From Candidatus Bathyarchaeia archaeon (GTDB lineage: Archaea; Thermoproteota; Bathyarchaeia; 40CM-2-53-6), in the NCBI GenBank assembly GCA_035935655.1, contig DASYWW010000011.1, positions 62,001 through 126,000 on the forward strand: a stretch of 64,000 bases of DNA, in the 5' to 3' direction. Both the position numbers and the translations under genes were made by a program. Under the pieces are notes generated by a model. It was given only the letters and a program-made list of their open reading frames with translations, ran no database searches and was not told the origin of the DNA. Shown piece by piece: positions 1-8,760 of this stretch; positions within the stretch are counted from its first letter, which is position 1; each line of letters opens with the position of its first letter.

Positions 1-844
1 TGTCGTGAACCTCGTGACTCAGAGACTCTAACGCGTCCCGGACCATCGTCTTGTTCTGAATGTCTCTTTCGAATGTCTGCTCAACACTGATCGATTTCCT
101 GAGCCCTCTCTCTTCCACGGGTGTCTCTTCGATCCCATTGGCTATAGCCCAGAGCCAGACTCCTCCCTTTCCAAACCAGTCCGTGAGCTTCTTCGCTTCT
201 ACCTTGCGCAACTGACCGATTGTCTCGATTCCCTGGTTTTGGAGAAATTCGGTTGTCTTTTTGCCTACTCCACTGATCTTATTGACTGGTAAGTGTTCGA
301 GAAACTTATCGACCTCCTCTGGCTGAACAAGGGTGAGCCCGTCCGGCTTCCGCATATCCGAAGCCATCTTTGAGATCGATTTGCTTGGCGAGATCCCGAC
401 GCTGACCGTGAGGCCTTCTCGCTCTTTCAAGGCCTCTTTCAGGTTGGACGCTAGAACCTTTGCATCATCATACGTTTTAGATCTCTTGCTAACGTCCATG
501 AATGCTTCGTCAATGCTTGTCTGCTCGAAAATATCGGCAAAGCCACGCATTATATCCATCACTCTCTCCGAGGTCTCACCGTAGAGCTTGAAGTCAGGCG
601 GAACATAGATTCCCTGAGGACATAGCTTCCAGGCCATGCTGATCGGCATCCCGGATCGAACACCAAACTTCCGTGCCTCATAGGAACAGGACGTAACGAC
701 TCCCCGACCCTTGCCATTCTTCGGGTCAGCACCGACGATCAATGGCTTGCCTTTCAATGAAGGGTCTCGATGGATCTCGCAAGATGGATAGAAAGCGTCC
801 AGGTCACAGTGAAGAATTATTCTCGACCGCGAGCTTGACGACAT
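1..844 (-). CDS. dinB: Y-family DNA polymerase (DinB/Dpo4-like), C-terminus beyond the window
   Basis: Lesion-bypass DNA polymerase. The ATG at 844 opens a frame that runs off the left edge, giving about 281 residues of a family usually near 350, so the little-finger domain is cut. The N-terminal palm motif HCDLDAFYPSCE carries the first metal-binding Asp and the steric-gate region. The second catalytic motif TSIDEAFMDV (Asp-Glu pair) follows at about residue 105. A helix-hairpin-helix-like stretch (residues about 180-200, VNKISGVGKKT) marks the thumb. The upstream gene ends only 3 nt before this start, so the two are probably co-transcribed. The family assignment is certain; whether it is closer to Dbh or Dpo4 is not decided. 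Confidence 0.95.
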   Translation of the reverse strand, partial: MSSSSRSRIILHCDLDAFYPSCEIHRDPSLKGKPLIVGADPKNGKGRGVVTSCSYEARKFGVRSGMPISMAWKLCPQGIYVPPDFKLYGETSERVMDIMRGFADIFEQTSIDEAFMDVSKRSKTYDDAKVLASNLKEALKEREGLTVSVGISPSKSISKMASDMRKPDGLTLVQPEEVDKFLEHLPVNKISGVGKKTTEFLQNQGIETIGQLRKVEAKKLTDWFGKGGVWLWAIANGIEETPVEERGLRKSISVEQTFERDIQNKTMVRDALESLSHEVHD

Positions 845-847
845 TTT

Positions 848-1219
848 CTAGGGTTCGTAGTTGTAGGCAAAACCTGTGTATCTTGTTTGAGCCAATGAGC
901 CAGACTTCGGATCTACTTTGAGTCCAAAGTCTTCGAGGAACTTTGCTCCCAATACGGGAAGGGCCCCCTCGTAGGTGGCGGCTAGAGTTACGTTCTCTCT
1001 GTCGTAAGCAGCGACTACGACTGAATAGATCGAGGCGTCAACGGTGCTTCCGTCGTCCAGCTCCAACCTTGCCATCAGGGTCTCTAAGGAAGCGCCCACC
1101 TGAAACAAGATCTCAGAGGGGAGAGTTGTGAAGAAGAGTGATGGATCAATTGATACTCGGGAAATATACTTCTGCGCTTTCTCGCCCTTGACCGAAACTC
1201 TCGTCAAAGCAGGGGACAT
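848..1219 (-). CDS. retropepsin-like (clan AA) domain protein lacking a normal DTG motif
   Basis: A small beta-rich protein. Its C-terminal signature PVLGAKFLEDFGLKVDPKSG matches the end of archaeal single-domain aspartic protease-like proteins (retropepsin fold). The flap-to-core spacing also fits, with a hydrophobic strand followed by LP at residues about 27-35. The catalytic Asp-Thr-Gly is not present: the equivalent position reads Ile-Asp-Pro-Ser, so the Asp remains but the Thr-Gly does not. I chose the ATG at 1219 because family members begin just before the first strand; a longer form from 1282 is possible. It lies 3 nt upstream of the Y-family polymerase gene on the same strand. Protease activity is doubtful; a scaffold or binding role is an inference. 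Confidence 0.6.
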   Translation of the reverse strand: MSPALTRVSVKGEKAQKYISRVSIDPSLFFTTLPSEILFQVGASLETLMARLELDDGSTVDASIYSVVVAAYDRENVTLAATYEGALPVLGAKFLEDFGLKVDPKSGSLAQTRYTGFAYNYEP

Positions 1220-1338
1220 AATCCCAACCGTAAGATAGTAACGAGTTCCTTCCAGATAAGCTTCAGAGCATGTCGTGGCCACAAGGACAAGTCAGTCTTC
1301 GACATTCTCCACTCTGCCTATCCGGGATTGGGACGAGG

Positions 1339-1812
1339 TTATCTCACGATCGTTGTGCCAACATAAGCGTAGGTTTCGGGCATTCCCATTTCTTGCAACG
1401 TCGAGTAACGACAATACCCGTCGACAAGGAGATTTCCTTCCCGTAACAGAACGATAGGCCAGATAACTGCTCCACGTGTCTCCAACGCCGTACGCAGCTC
1501 CAAACGACGCTCCGTCAGACGGTCCGCAAACGTTCGACCAGTCTTGACGTCCGAGGATCTCAAGATCAGAGGATTAAGCGTTACATCCCCGATGTTGACA
1601 ACCTCCAGTCTCCACTTCCGTTTTGGCAGCGAGTTAAGCAAGGCGTCGTCTCTTGGGTCACGCCCCATGCTCTTTTGATCCGCCTCTAGTTCTCTCCGTA
1701 CCTCCGTGTTGATGAAATCATGAATATCATCAGAATCCTCAAACACTCGATATTCGATGCTGCGAAGCCGACGCACAGTCGTCAAGTTCTCCGCCGCTGG
1801 ACGGACTATCAT
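1339..1812 (-). CDS. ParB/sulfiredoxin-like domain protein
   Basis: 157 residues. The C-terminal third (WPIVLLREGNLLVDGYCRY followed by TLQEMGMPETYAYVG) has the ParB-like pattern: a strand giving a value or input, then Val-Asp-Gly-x-x-Arg-Tyr, then a helix and Gly. Known relatives bind DNA, nucleotides or act as nucleases or kinases; the substrate here is unknown. The N-terminal half (residues 1-85) is charged and has no motif I recognise. The gene diverges from polD, sharing a 189-bp intergenic region, and is followed by the retropepsin-like and Y-polymerase genes on the same strand, which suggests a link to DNA metabolism (inference). Confidence 0.6.
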   Translation of the reverse strand: MIVRPAAENLTTVRRLRSIEYRVFEDSDDIHDFINTEVRRELEADQKSMGRDPRDDALLNSLPKRKWRLEVVNIGDVTLNPLILRSSDVKTGRTFADRLTERRLELRTALETRGAVIWPIVLLREGNLLVDGYCRYSTLQEMGMPETYAYVGTTIVR

Positions 1813-2001
1813 GATGTCGAAGTGCCTCCGACCCTGGTGCGGTCAGTCATAGCCCGTCCTACCTCAAACTACTCGCGTCCAGCTCTTAAAACTCGCCCCT
1901 TAGCCAGCCTGCGTGATCTCCTAGTTTGGAAAACAGTTTCAGTTGTCTCAACGAGAAATTGACCATTAACCTATTACATTAGGCAGAGTCGAAGGTCCTC
2001 C

Positions 2002-5000
2002 GTGCAAGTTCTAGAGAGCCGGCCCAACAACGGTTACGCGACGAGAATAGAGGAAGAATACAACCGGCAATACACAATTGCCTCAGAGGCACGAGCGAAG
2101 GGGCTCGACGCCTCCTGGAAAGTGGAATCGCAGACAACTTATGACCTGGCGGAGCGGGTGGAGAAATCAGTTGGACCAGCTGGAGTCGCAGCGCGAATCC
2201 GTGAGTTGAGCAAGCTGATCTCGCGCGAGGAGACAGCGCTGAAGATTAGCGAGGACATCGTTCTCGGCCATTTTGGAAGCCTTGAACCAGAGGATGCCGC
2301 CGAACAAGCGATCCGTACCGCGCTGGCAGTGTTGGACGAGGCGGTGACTGTAGCACCGATCCAAGGAATACACGACGTCAAGATCCGAACAAACGTTGAC
2401 GGATCCAAACACCTAGCGGTCTACTTTGCAGGCCCGATGCGGTCAGCTGGCGGGACGGAGATGGGCTTGACAATGATTGTTGCGGATTATGTCCGTCGAC
2501 AACTGAACATTCCCCCTTATCACGCCTCGGAACAAGAGGCGATGAGATTCGTTGAGGAACTGCGTCTCTACGAGCGATCTGTCGCGCGGTTCCAATATCG
2601 GAACCCTGACAGCGTCCTCAAAGACGCCATTATGCGCCTCACCGTAGAGCCAAACGGGGTGGAAACGGACCCCGTCGAGGTGGCTGTCAACCGCAATCTT
2701 ATGCGAATAGAGACTAACCGGATCAGGGGCGGAGCGCTGCGTGTTGTAAATGATGGGTTGCTCGGACGATCGACCAAGGTTCTGAAGATCGTTGAGAAAT
2801 TGGGACTGGAAGGCTGGGGATGGCTGGCTATGATGAAGACCTCGTCCTCGGAGGGAGAAGAAGCGAAAGAGTTCATGTTCATGGAAGACGTCGTCGGGGG
2901 ACGCCCGATTTTCGCCTTCCCCAGCGCAGCAGGAGGCTTCAGAATACGATATGGCCGCTCGCGAAACACCGGCATGGCATCGGTCGGTGTTCACCCGGCT
3001 ACCATGGAAATTCTGGGCGGTTTTCTAGCAGTAGGCGTTCAGATGAGACTGGAAAGGCCGGGAAAAGCAGGAATCGTCAACGCCGTGGATAGCATCGAGC
3101 CTCCGGTCGTGAAGCTCATTGATGGTTCAGTGATGAGGATAGACTCGCCTCAAGAAGCAAGGGCACTGCGGGAAAAGATTGAGAAAATACTATTTCTTGG
3201 TGACCTGATGGTAGGATACGGAGAGTTTCTCGAGAACAACAGGGCCCTGGTGCCATCAGGGTTCGTCGAGTCATGGTGGGCACAGTTGCTGGAGGAGAAG
3301 CTCCGCGACCCGGAAAAAAGCAACAAAGCACAACGATTACTGAATATCTCTGCGGAACGATTGCGGGAATTCACTAACAATCCATTCTTTGCAAAACCAC
3401 GAGTCGCCGAGGCAATTGGATTATCCCAGTGCCTCGGAATTCCTCTGCATCCGGCATTCACTCACTTTTGGAGTCTTGTGGCAGTCCAAGACTTACGCTA
3501 TCTTCGCGAGAAACTCATCCACTATCTCGACGAGTCGGGGGTTCTGCCGTATGATCAGAAGCTAAAGGATATTCTCGAACAGGCTCGCGTGCCGCACAAG
3601 ATGGTGGCGGGTGCTATCCAGCTCGGAGATGATGCTTTGGTTTTCCGTGCGATTCTGAAGCTCGACGCTCCGGCAGCTCATGTTGAAGGAGAAAGCTCGC
3701 TAGAGGCCTTGAGCTCATTGGCTGGATTCCCGGTGAAGAACAAGGCGCCGATCTTCGTCGGGGCACGCATGGGCCGTCCGGAGAAGGCAAAGGAGAGGAT
3801 CATGACTCCACGGGTCCACGGGCTATTTCCGACTGGGCAAGCCGGGGGTCCGCGCCGTGACTTGATAGAGGCGTCGAAGAAATCGGTTGTAACACTAGAT
3901 CTGGTGGATCGAACGTGTATACAATGTGGTCGCTGGGAATCAAAACTCAAGTGTCCAGTTTGTGGGCGGGAGACGAAGATGAGTACGAACTGTTCCAAGT
4001 GCGGCCTGTCATCGCACGATTCGTCATCTACGTGCAATGGCTCGCTCATCGCCTACCGGAGCGTCAACCTGAACCTTGTCGAAATGCTAGACGAGGCAGT
4101 TCGGAGGCTCAAGCTGGGAAAAATGGAAGTGTCGGTGAAAGGAGTGAAGGGATTGATCAACAAGACCCGAATGCCCGAGCCTCTAGAGAAAGCGTTGCTA
4201 CGGGCGAAAGCAGATGTCTCTGTCTTCAAAGATGGAACCTTGCGATTTGACGCTTCGAATGCTGTCCTAACCCAATTCAGACCCGGCGAAATTGGGCTTA
4301 GCCTAGAGAAGGCACGCGAAATAGGGTACACGAAGGACATGGACGGACGCGAGCTCTCGGACCCGAGACAGCTGTGCGCTTTGGAGATACAGGACCTTGT
4401 CGTCTCGGAAGCCTGCGGCGAGTATCTCTTGAAAGTAACCAAGTTCCTCGACGACCTCCTCACCTCTTTCTACGGACTAGACAAGCTCTACAAAGCCTCG
4501 AAGAGAGAGGACCTGATCGGGCATCTCGTTGTGGGATTATCCCCTCACACATCGGTGGGCGCAGTGGGAAGAATCATAGGATTCACAAAGGCAAGCGTTT
4601 GCTATGCCCACCCCTTGTACCACGCTGCAAAACGACGAGATTGCGATGGAGACGAAGACTCAGTGTCCCTCTTGCTGGATGTATTGTTGAACTTCTCCAG
4701 AGAGTACCTTCCAGATAGAATTGGGGGTTTGATGGACGCCCCACTGTTACTCGCTCCGCTACTCAATGCGACAGAAGTGGCGCGGCAAGCCTTCAACATC
4801 GAAACAGTAACCACTCTGCCTATTGCTTTCTACGAGAAGACTCTGGTGGGGGCGAATCCGAAGGAGATAGAGGACCTTGTCCCTACTCTCAATCAAGCGC
4901 GGGAATCATTATCGAATAACTGGAACATCGGTTTTACCCACCCAACAGAAGATCTAGATCGGGCGCGACTTACCAGCGCCTACAAAGAGTTGCCTACAAT

Positions 5001-5406
5001 GCTTGACAAAGTCAAAGAGCAACTAGATCTTGCGGACAAGATCGTGGCTGTGAAAGGGGAAGAGGTTGCCAGGAAAGTCCTCGGAACTCACATTCTACGA
5101 GACTTGGTAGGGAACCTGCGAACATTCACGTCTCAGAGATCTCGATGTTCCAAGTGTAACTGGAAACCGCGCCGAGCACCCTTGAAGGGAGTGTGCGTGA
5201 AATGTGGAGGTAAATTGGGACCTACTGTGTTCAAGGCAGGCGTCGAGAAGTATCTTCAGGTCGCCTTTGACATGGTCAAACGGTACAATGTCGGGGAATA
5301 CTATCGACAGAGACTTGACTTGATCAAAGTCGAACTGGACGAGACGTTCAGACCCGTTGAAGAGGACAGAACACAGACAAAGCTCTTAGTTGGAGATTTT
5401 GCCTAG
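2002..5406 (+). CDS. polC: DNA polymerase II (family D) large subunit DP2
   Basis: Catalytic subunit of the replicative D-family polymerase found only in archaea; it partners with the DP1 exonuclease subunit, which is not in this window. The 1134 residues start at GTG 2002 and carry no intein. The N-terminal AGPMRSAGGTEMGL and GGRPIFAFPSAAGGFRIRYGRSRNTG blocks are typical. Zinc-finger cysteines lie near residues 639-670 (CIQCG, CPVCG, CSKCG). The catalytic DCDGDED motif is at residues 880-886 within an AHP-x-Y-H-A-A-K-R-R context. A C-terminal zinc module has the pairs CSKC and CVKC. The gene is followed after 15 nt by a small winged-helix protein on the same strand. Confidence 0.98.
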   Translation: MQVLESRPNNGYATRIEEEYNRQYTIASEARAKGLDASWKVESQTTYDLAERVEKSVGPAGVAARIRELSKLISREETALKISEDIVLGHFGSLEPEDAAEQAIRTALAVLDEAVTVAPIQGIHDVKIRTNVDGSKHLAVYFAGPMRSAGGTEMGLTMIVADYVRRQLNIPPYHASEQEAMRFVEELRLYERSVARFQYRNPDSVLKDAIMRLTVEPNGVETDPVEVAVNRNLMRIETNRIRGGALRVVNDGLLGRSTKVLKIVEKLGLEGWGWLAMMKTSSSEGEEAKEFMFMEDVVGGRPIFAFPSAAGGFRIRYGRSRNTGMASVGVHPATMEILGGFLAVGVQMRLERPGKAGIVNAVDSIEPPVVKLIDGSVMRIDSPQEARALREKIEKILFLGDLMVGYGEFLENNRALVPSGFVESWWAQLLEEKLRDPEKSNKAQRLLNISAERLREFTNNPFFAKPRVAEAIGLSQCLGIPLHPAFTHFWSLVAVQDLRYLREKLIHYLDESGVLPYDQKLKDILEQARVPHKMVAGAIQLGDDALVFRAILKLDAPAAHVEGESSLEALSSLAGFPVKNKAPIFVGARMGRPEKAKERIMTPRVHGLFPTGQAGGPRRDLIEASKKSVVTLDLVDRTCIQCGRWESKLKCPVCGRETKMSTNCSKCGLSSHDSSSTCNGSLIAYRSVNLNLVEMLDEAVRRLKLGKMEVSVKGVKGLINKTRMPEPLEKALLRAKADVSVFKDGTLRFDASNAVLTQFRPGEIGLSLEKAREIGYTKDMDGRELSDPRQLCALEIQDLVVSEACGEYLLKVTKFLDDLLTSFYGLDKLYKASKREDLIGHLVVGLSPHTSVGAVGRIIGFTKASVCYAHPLYHAAKRRDCDGDEDSVSLLLDVLLNFSREYLPDRIGGLMDAPLLLAPLLNATEVARQAFNIETVTTLPIAFYEKTLVGANPKEIEDLVPTLNQARESLSNNWNIGFTHPTEDLDRARLTSAYKELPTMLDKVKEQLDLADKIVAVKGEEVARKVLGTHILRDLVGNLRTFTSQRSRCSKCNWKPRRAPLKGVCVKCGGKLGPTVFKAGVEKYLQVAFDMVKRYNVGEYYRQRLDLIKVELDETFRPVEEDRTQTKLLVGDFA

Positions 5407-5421
5407 AAAAGGGCTGCCAGC

Positions 5422-5685
5422 GTGACACCGCCCTACCATCCACGAGCCTACATTTCCGGAATGAGAAACGTCAATCGAGGACTAGCATCTAGATCGAAAA
5501 TCATCGAGACCATGGAGAAGGGAAAAACAAGAATCATTGAGATAAGTGAAAAGACCGGTCTCACTGAGAGTTGCGTGAGCCATCACCTGAGATTGCTTCT
5601 CAAGCAAAGAGTTGTTTTCTCAGCCACCTTTGGACGGGGAAACAGGTGGACCCTTACAAAGTACGGGCAGGAAAAACTAGGCTGA
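5422..5685 (+). CDS. small winged-helix DNA-binding protein
   Basis: 87 residues from GTG 5422, directly downstream of polD (15-nt gap), so probably in the same transcript. Residues about 25-85 form a winged helix: a first helix (SRSKIIETMEKGK), then IIEISEKTGLTESCVSHHLRLLL as the helix-turn-helix, and RWTLTKYGQEKLG as the wing end. This resembles small ArsR/MarR-like archaeal regulators. No effector domain is present. A role in regulating the polymerase gene is a guess from position only. Confidence 0.75.
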   Translation: MTPPYHPRAYISGMRNVNRGLASRSKIIETMEKGKTRIIEISEKTGLTESCVSHHLRLLLKQRVVFSATFGRGNRWTLTKYGQEKLG

Positions 5686-5747
5686 ACGCTGGTCCGGCAA
5701 TATGCCCGCAAGAAAAAGGGGGGATGGTCGAGGATTCGTGGCTTAGC

Positions 5748-6320
5748 CTATTCGTCGCCGTGATCGTTCTCGTTTTCGCTCTCGTGTACTATCTGGCCTC
5801 TGATCTCGCCGGATGGATTTGCTTTGGTGTGGACGTTGATGTAGGTGTTGCCGGCGAGGAGGGCTTTTACAAAGTCATCCCAACTCGTGACCATTGGACT
5901 GGCTTTTGTGTTGAGGTCGGATGCGGTCCGGGTCCCTTCAGCGAGAGTCTTGCAACCGTGCGGTGAGGAGAAGAGAGTTTGGCTCCCGAAGAAGGGTATG
6001 ATTACAGGCCCATTCGTTCCTGCCGCGCCAACGTGGATGTGCGACGCTGTTACGTTGACGATGTCGCAGACTATCACTCTGAACGCTATTGCGGTACTAT
6101 TGTCAATGAGTCTAACAGTTGCCATTCCAAAAGCGTCCGTATTTACGGCTGGTACTTGTTGGCTTCCGGTCAGATCGATATGGAACGTCACTTGATGGAT
6201 CTCGTTGTGTTCTTCTGACGTTTCATGGCCTTGGTGTTGGGCAAGTACTGGAGCTACTTGGACCGTCGCTACGAAGATGGCTAGGGAGACCAGGAGAGCA
6301 ATCGAGAATACTTTTTTCAA
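5748..6320 (-). CDS. secreted CHRD-domain protein
   Basis: A secreted protein with a CHRD domain, a beta-sandwich family of extracellular proteins related to chordin repeats. The best start is the TTG at 6320. It is preceded by a clear GGAGG ribosome-binding site 7 nt upstream, and translation then begins MKKVFSIALLVSLAIFVATV, a normal signal peptide ending near VLA. The mature part starts with His-rich QHQGHETSEEHNEIHQ and contains the CHRD pattern: LTGSQQVPAVNTDAFGMATV, ASHIHVGAAGTNGPVI and a terminal TYINVHTKANPSGEIRGQI. A longer ATG form from 6368 would bury the signal peptide. The acidic tail ends ENENDHGDE. Confidence 0.88.
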   Translation of the reverse strand: MKKVFSIALLVSLAIFVATVQVAPVLAQHQGHETSEEHNEIHQVTFHIDLTGSQQVPAVNTDAFGMATVRLIDNSTAIAFRVIVCDIVNVTASHIHVGAAGTNGPVIIPFFGSQTLFSSPHGCKTLAEGTRTASDLNTKASPMVTSWDDFVKALLAGNTYINVHTKANPSGEIRGQIVHESENENDHGDE

Positions 6321-6336
6321 ACTAAAACCTCCGTGG
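6321..6336 (-). promoter_or_regulatory. Shine-Dalgarno site that fixes a TTG start
   Basis: On the minus strand CACGGAGGTTTTAG precedes TTG AAA AAA. The GGAGG is 7 nt from the TTG at 6320, which starts exactly at a signal peptide. It shows that leadered translation from TTG is used in this genome. Confidence 0.7.
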
Positions 6337-6452
6337 CTCCCGTATCTTTCTGGGTTAGCATTTATCATTTTCTAGAGCGAGATCCGGGGATAGCCGTGGA
6401 TAGAGAGGGCTGTTCACGGAAGCGAACGCGTTACGAACGGATGGGCTATTCG

Positions 6453-6911
6453 TCACTCCGCCGCCGGACCTGAACCTTTCTGTAGCTTCACGGTGGCCAA
6501 AACAGCTCGGTCGTCCGCATTCTCTACAACAAAGAACCATTTGCCCTTCGACTCCGCGGTAAATTCGAGCGTTGCCTTTTCAACGCCTTCCTCGCCCGTC
6601 TCGCTCCAAAATTCCTCGCCCTGATCAAGATTATCCAGATTGTCTTCATCCAGCAGGTACACGTTGACGAGGCCAGTTGCTGTGACTTCACCCGAGAACT
6701 GCTTGCCAACGTCCAGCACTACATCGTACTCGATATAGTCGCCCTTAGCGATTGTAGGGTTGAAATTGGGACCTTGTTTGATAGGAGCGGGTCTTGGTGT
6801 CGGCGCGATCTTTGGCGCATCGATCCTGGGCACGGTGACTGTTGAGGCGATCTGCTTGGGAGCAACTTTGGGTCCCGGCGTCTTAGGCGGCTCCGCTTTC
6901 GACGATTGCCT
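6453..6911 (-). pseudogene. C-terminal half of a split gene: Pro-rich linker plus beta-sandwich domain
   Basis: The open frame continues without interruption from the TAG that ends the upstream membrane ORF. The first in-frame start (GTG 6833) lies inside a proline/lysine-rich linker and has no ribosome-binding site. The C-terminal domain (about 95 residues: KGDYIEYDVVLDVGKQFSGEV through WFFVVENADDRAVLATVKLQ) is a predicted all-beta extracellular-type domain of the GOLD/pre-peptidase C-like kind. It has no signal peptide of its own. It is probably the missing ectodomain of the membrane protein encoded by 7214-6912. I call it a pseudogene fragment, but readthrough or a sequencing error would make it functional. 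Confidence 0.55.
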
Positions 6912-7214
6912 CTAATCCATTCTCGCCGGCCCCTGGTGATTTGGAGCGCCATGTTTTTCATTGGGACGGTGCTGCGCGGTCTTGATGTCTGCCTGGGAGT
7001 GATGACTAGTCGTAGGAATCTTCGATGTCGGGTGTGAGGTCAAGGGACCTCTGGGTTGGCTGATGTTGGCTAGCAATGGAAGTATGAGTGAGATGAGTAT
7101 CAGTACGCCTGCGATGGACCATGACACTGCTTGGAGAAACGCCCCTATGGTCACCAATATTGCGGCCAGGTTGCCAAACAGCAAGAGTGGTCTAGAGGGC
7201 GTCATATCAACCAC
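6912..7214 (-). CDS. two-helix membrane protein, N-terminal half of a gene interrupted by TAG
   Basis: 100 residues. Two hydrophobic segments, LLLFGNLAAILVTIGAFL and SIAGVLILISLILPLLANI, are separated by a short turn. A hydrophilic Pro/His/Ser-rich linker then ends at a TAG (6914-6912). The same reading frame continues for 152 codons into a further linker and a beta domain. The composition of the linker is the same on both sides of the stop, which argues that the two ORFs were one gene. No function is recognised. Confidence 0.55.
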   Translation of the reverse strand: MVDMTPSRPLLLFGNLAAILVTIGAFLQAVSWSIAGVLILISLILPLLANISQPRGPLTSHPTSKIPTTSHHSQADIKTAQHRPNEKHGAPNHQGPARMD

Positions 7215-7744
7215 GAGTAATGTTCAAAGATCAATTCTGGTTGCAGAAAACGGAGTTGTAACCCGCTGAGCTCACGGAGCGGGGTACGCCGTTCTTCTTC
7301 TGGCAGATCCTTTGCCGGGAGACATGCCTCTCTCAACCGTCATTGCAACGCTCGACTTTACGGGCACCGATCCAATTCCCGTATGGTTTCTTTGTCCAAA
7401 CACTCTTTTCGAGGGCCCCCGGGGACAGTCGATTTTGTTGAGTCAGGCTCTTAATGAGCCAAAGGTCTTAGCATGTGACGCCATGCATTCATTTTACTAT
7501 CACTTCAAAGAAAAAGAAGTAAGATAGAGCCTTAACTTGTACGCGTGCCATTCTCACGTTAGGATGTTGGACCAATCAGTTTGGAGGTCAAGAGTCTTAA
7601 CCGAACAGATCGATAATCAGGACAAAACATCACGTGTAGCAACTGAGAACATTGCTGAGCCTTGCAGACTCCGTGGAAAACCAACCACTAACCGGTACGC
7701 GAACCTTCTCTCTGTCGCGAATGCGCAAGGACTAAACGACTGAA
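7215..7744. other. 530-bp intergenic region with no supported gene
   Basis: Short frames at 7312-7527 and 7537-7743 have no domain, no ribosome-binding site and unnatural composition. No tRNA-like fold or strong repeat was found. A GGGCCCCCGGGG run near 7413 could form a local hairpin. The region separates the split membrane-protein gene from the next minus-strand gene and may hold a promoter for 7214. Confidence 0.5.
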
Positions 7745-8143
7745 CTAATCGTTCGAACCTAATCGTTCTTTTGCTTGTTTCAAAACCCAATGTCGTGCTA
7801 GAAATGACAGTGCGATGGCCGGAAACAGGATAAGGCTGACGAGTATCAATATCGAACCCACTATTGAGCCAACGGAGCTCGCGTTCGGCTGGTTGCCTAA
7901 CGTACCCGGTTGTGTCGCCTGAGCCGGACCGAACGTGCCATAATTGGAGCCATTGGACCCATGAGTTACCGAAGTCTGAGTTGAGGGTGCTAGAATCCCA
8001 GGGAGAACTACAAACGCTAAACCAATCAGTACACCCAGCACCAGACTTAGTCCCGCTTGGGTTCTTTTGCCAAGTCTCAATATCGAGCTTCCTTCTCCAC
8101 TGTCTCCACGATACTCATAGGCTGAGGCTCTGTATAATCCCAC
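7745..8143 (-). CDS. small membrane protein with two transmembrane helices
   Basis: 132 residues. Two hydrophobic segments, AGLSLVLGVLIGLAFVVLPGI (about 30-50) and SIVGSILILVSLILFPAIAL (about 92-112), flank a Ser/Thr/Gly/Asn-rich extracellular-type loop of about 40 residues. A basic C-terminal tail follows (RHWVLKQAKERLG). A start further in, near the RLGKR stretch, is possible because the first 25 residues are polar. It lies 24 nt downstream of the membrane-bound winged-helix gene on the same strand and may form an operon with it. No family is recognised. Confidence 0.6.
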   Translation of the reverse strand: MGLYRASAYEYRGDSGEGSSILRLGKRTQAGLSLVLGVLIGLAFVVLPGILAPSTQTSVTHGSNGSNYGTFGPAQATQPGTLGNQPNASSVGSIVGSILILVSLILFPAIALSFLARHWVLKQAKERLGSND

Positions 8144-8167
8144 ATGTTAGAACAGCCCGATCCGTTT

Positions 8168-8620
8168 TCAGAACGGCCTTAACCTCCACGCTCGCCAAGT
8201 CTCACTCCATGAGACCGCTACCGCGGTTATGCCAAGGATAAACGCCATGATATTGTGTGCTGAGAAATCTGGTCTGTAGATGATCGGATAGACTGCGAGC
8301 ATGACTGTAAACATCGTTGAATAGAACAAGTATCTCGGAAGCATGAACCCAAAAACTCCAACGAAGTTCTGTAAGACCCCGACCTTCACTTGCTCGATCA
8401 AATGATATTCACCGGTCGAATCTTTTTCCAATAAGCCCAGATCCTTGAGTTTCTCCAAGTGATGCAAAGCGACACTGGGGCTACTCAGCCCCAATGCTCT
8501 CTGAACTGGTCTAACTCCGACAACTTGGTCCCTTGACCCGAGGATATGCCAGTAAACACGCAAAGTCACACCCTTCAACTCAGACTCGATAACCCTCTCG
8601 CGTTCTTGCGCCAAGATCAC
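8168..8620 (-). CDS. membrane-anchored winged-helix regulator
   Basis: 150 residues from GTG 8620, chosen because AGGAG lies 5 nt upstream; the frame is open to 8656 but has no better start. Residues about 20-85 form a winged helix (LRVYWHILGSRDQVVGVRPVQRALGLSS, then SVALHHLEKLKDLGLLEK and the wing). They are followed by two or three hydrophobic helices (VGVFGFMLPRYLFYSTMFTVMLAVYPI and MAFILGITAVAVSW). This architecture, an intracellular DNA-binding domain tethered to the membrane, is common in archaea and probably senses a membrane or extracellular state. The ligand is unknown. The following gene on the strand is another small membrane protein. Confidence 0.72.
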   Translation of the reverse strand: MILAQERERVIESELKGVTLRVYWHILGSRDQVVGVRPVQRALGLSSPSVALHHLEKLKDLGLLEKDSTGEYHLIEQVKVGVLQNFVGVFGFMLPRYLFYSTMFTVMLAVYPIIYRPDFSAHNIMAFILGITAVAVSWSETWRAWRLRPF

Positions 8621-8760
8621 ACTTTCTCCTGAAGGTGAGAGAAATGCCAGGAGCAATACAAGCTTACCCTTCAGCCAAGAGAGGCGTTCGGACTTCCGAA
8701 CACGGTGTTCTAAACACTGGGATTAACCCCATGCGCCGCCCTACCATATGACGGACAAAC

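Noticed and set aside
6912-6914. TAG as pyrrolysine
   Set aside because: TAG ends several intact genes here (polD, 848-1219) and no pyl genes are in the window, so recoding cannot be claimed.
7312-7743. two short plus-strand ORFs in the 530-bp gap
   Set aside because: No ribosome sites, no hydrophobic or conserved pattern, and biased residues typical of non-coding DNA.
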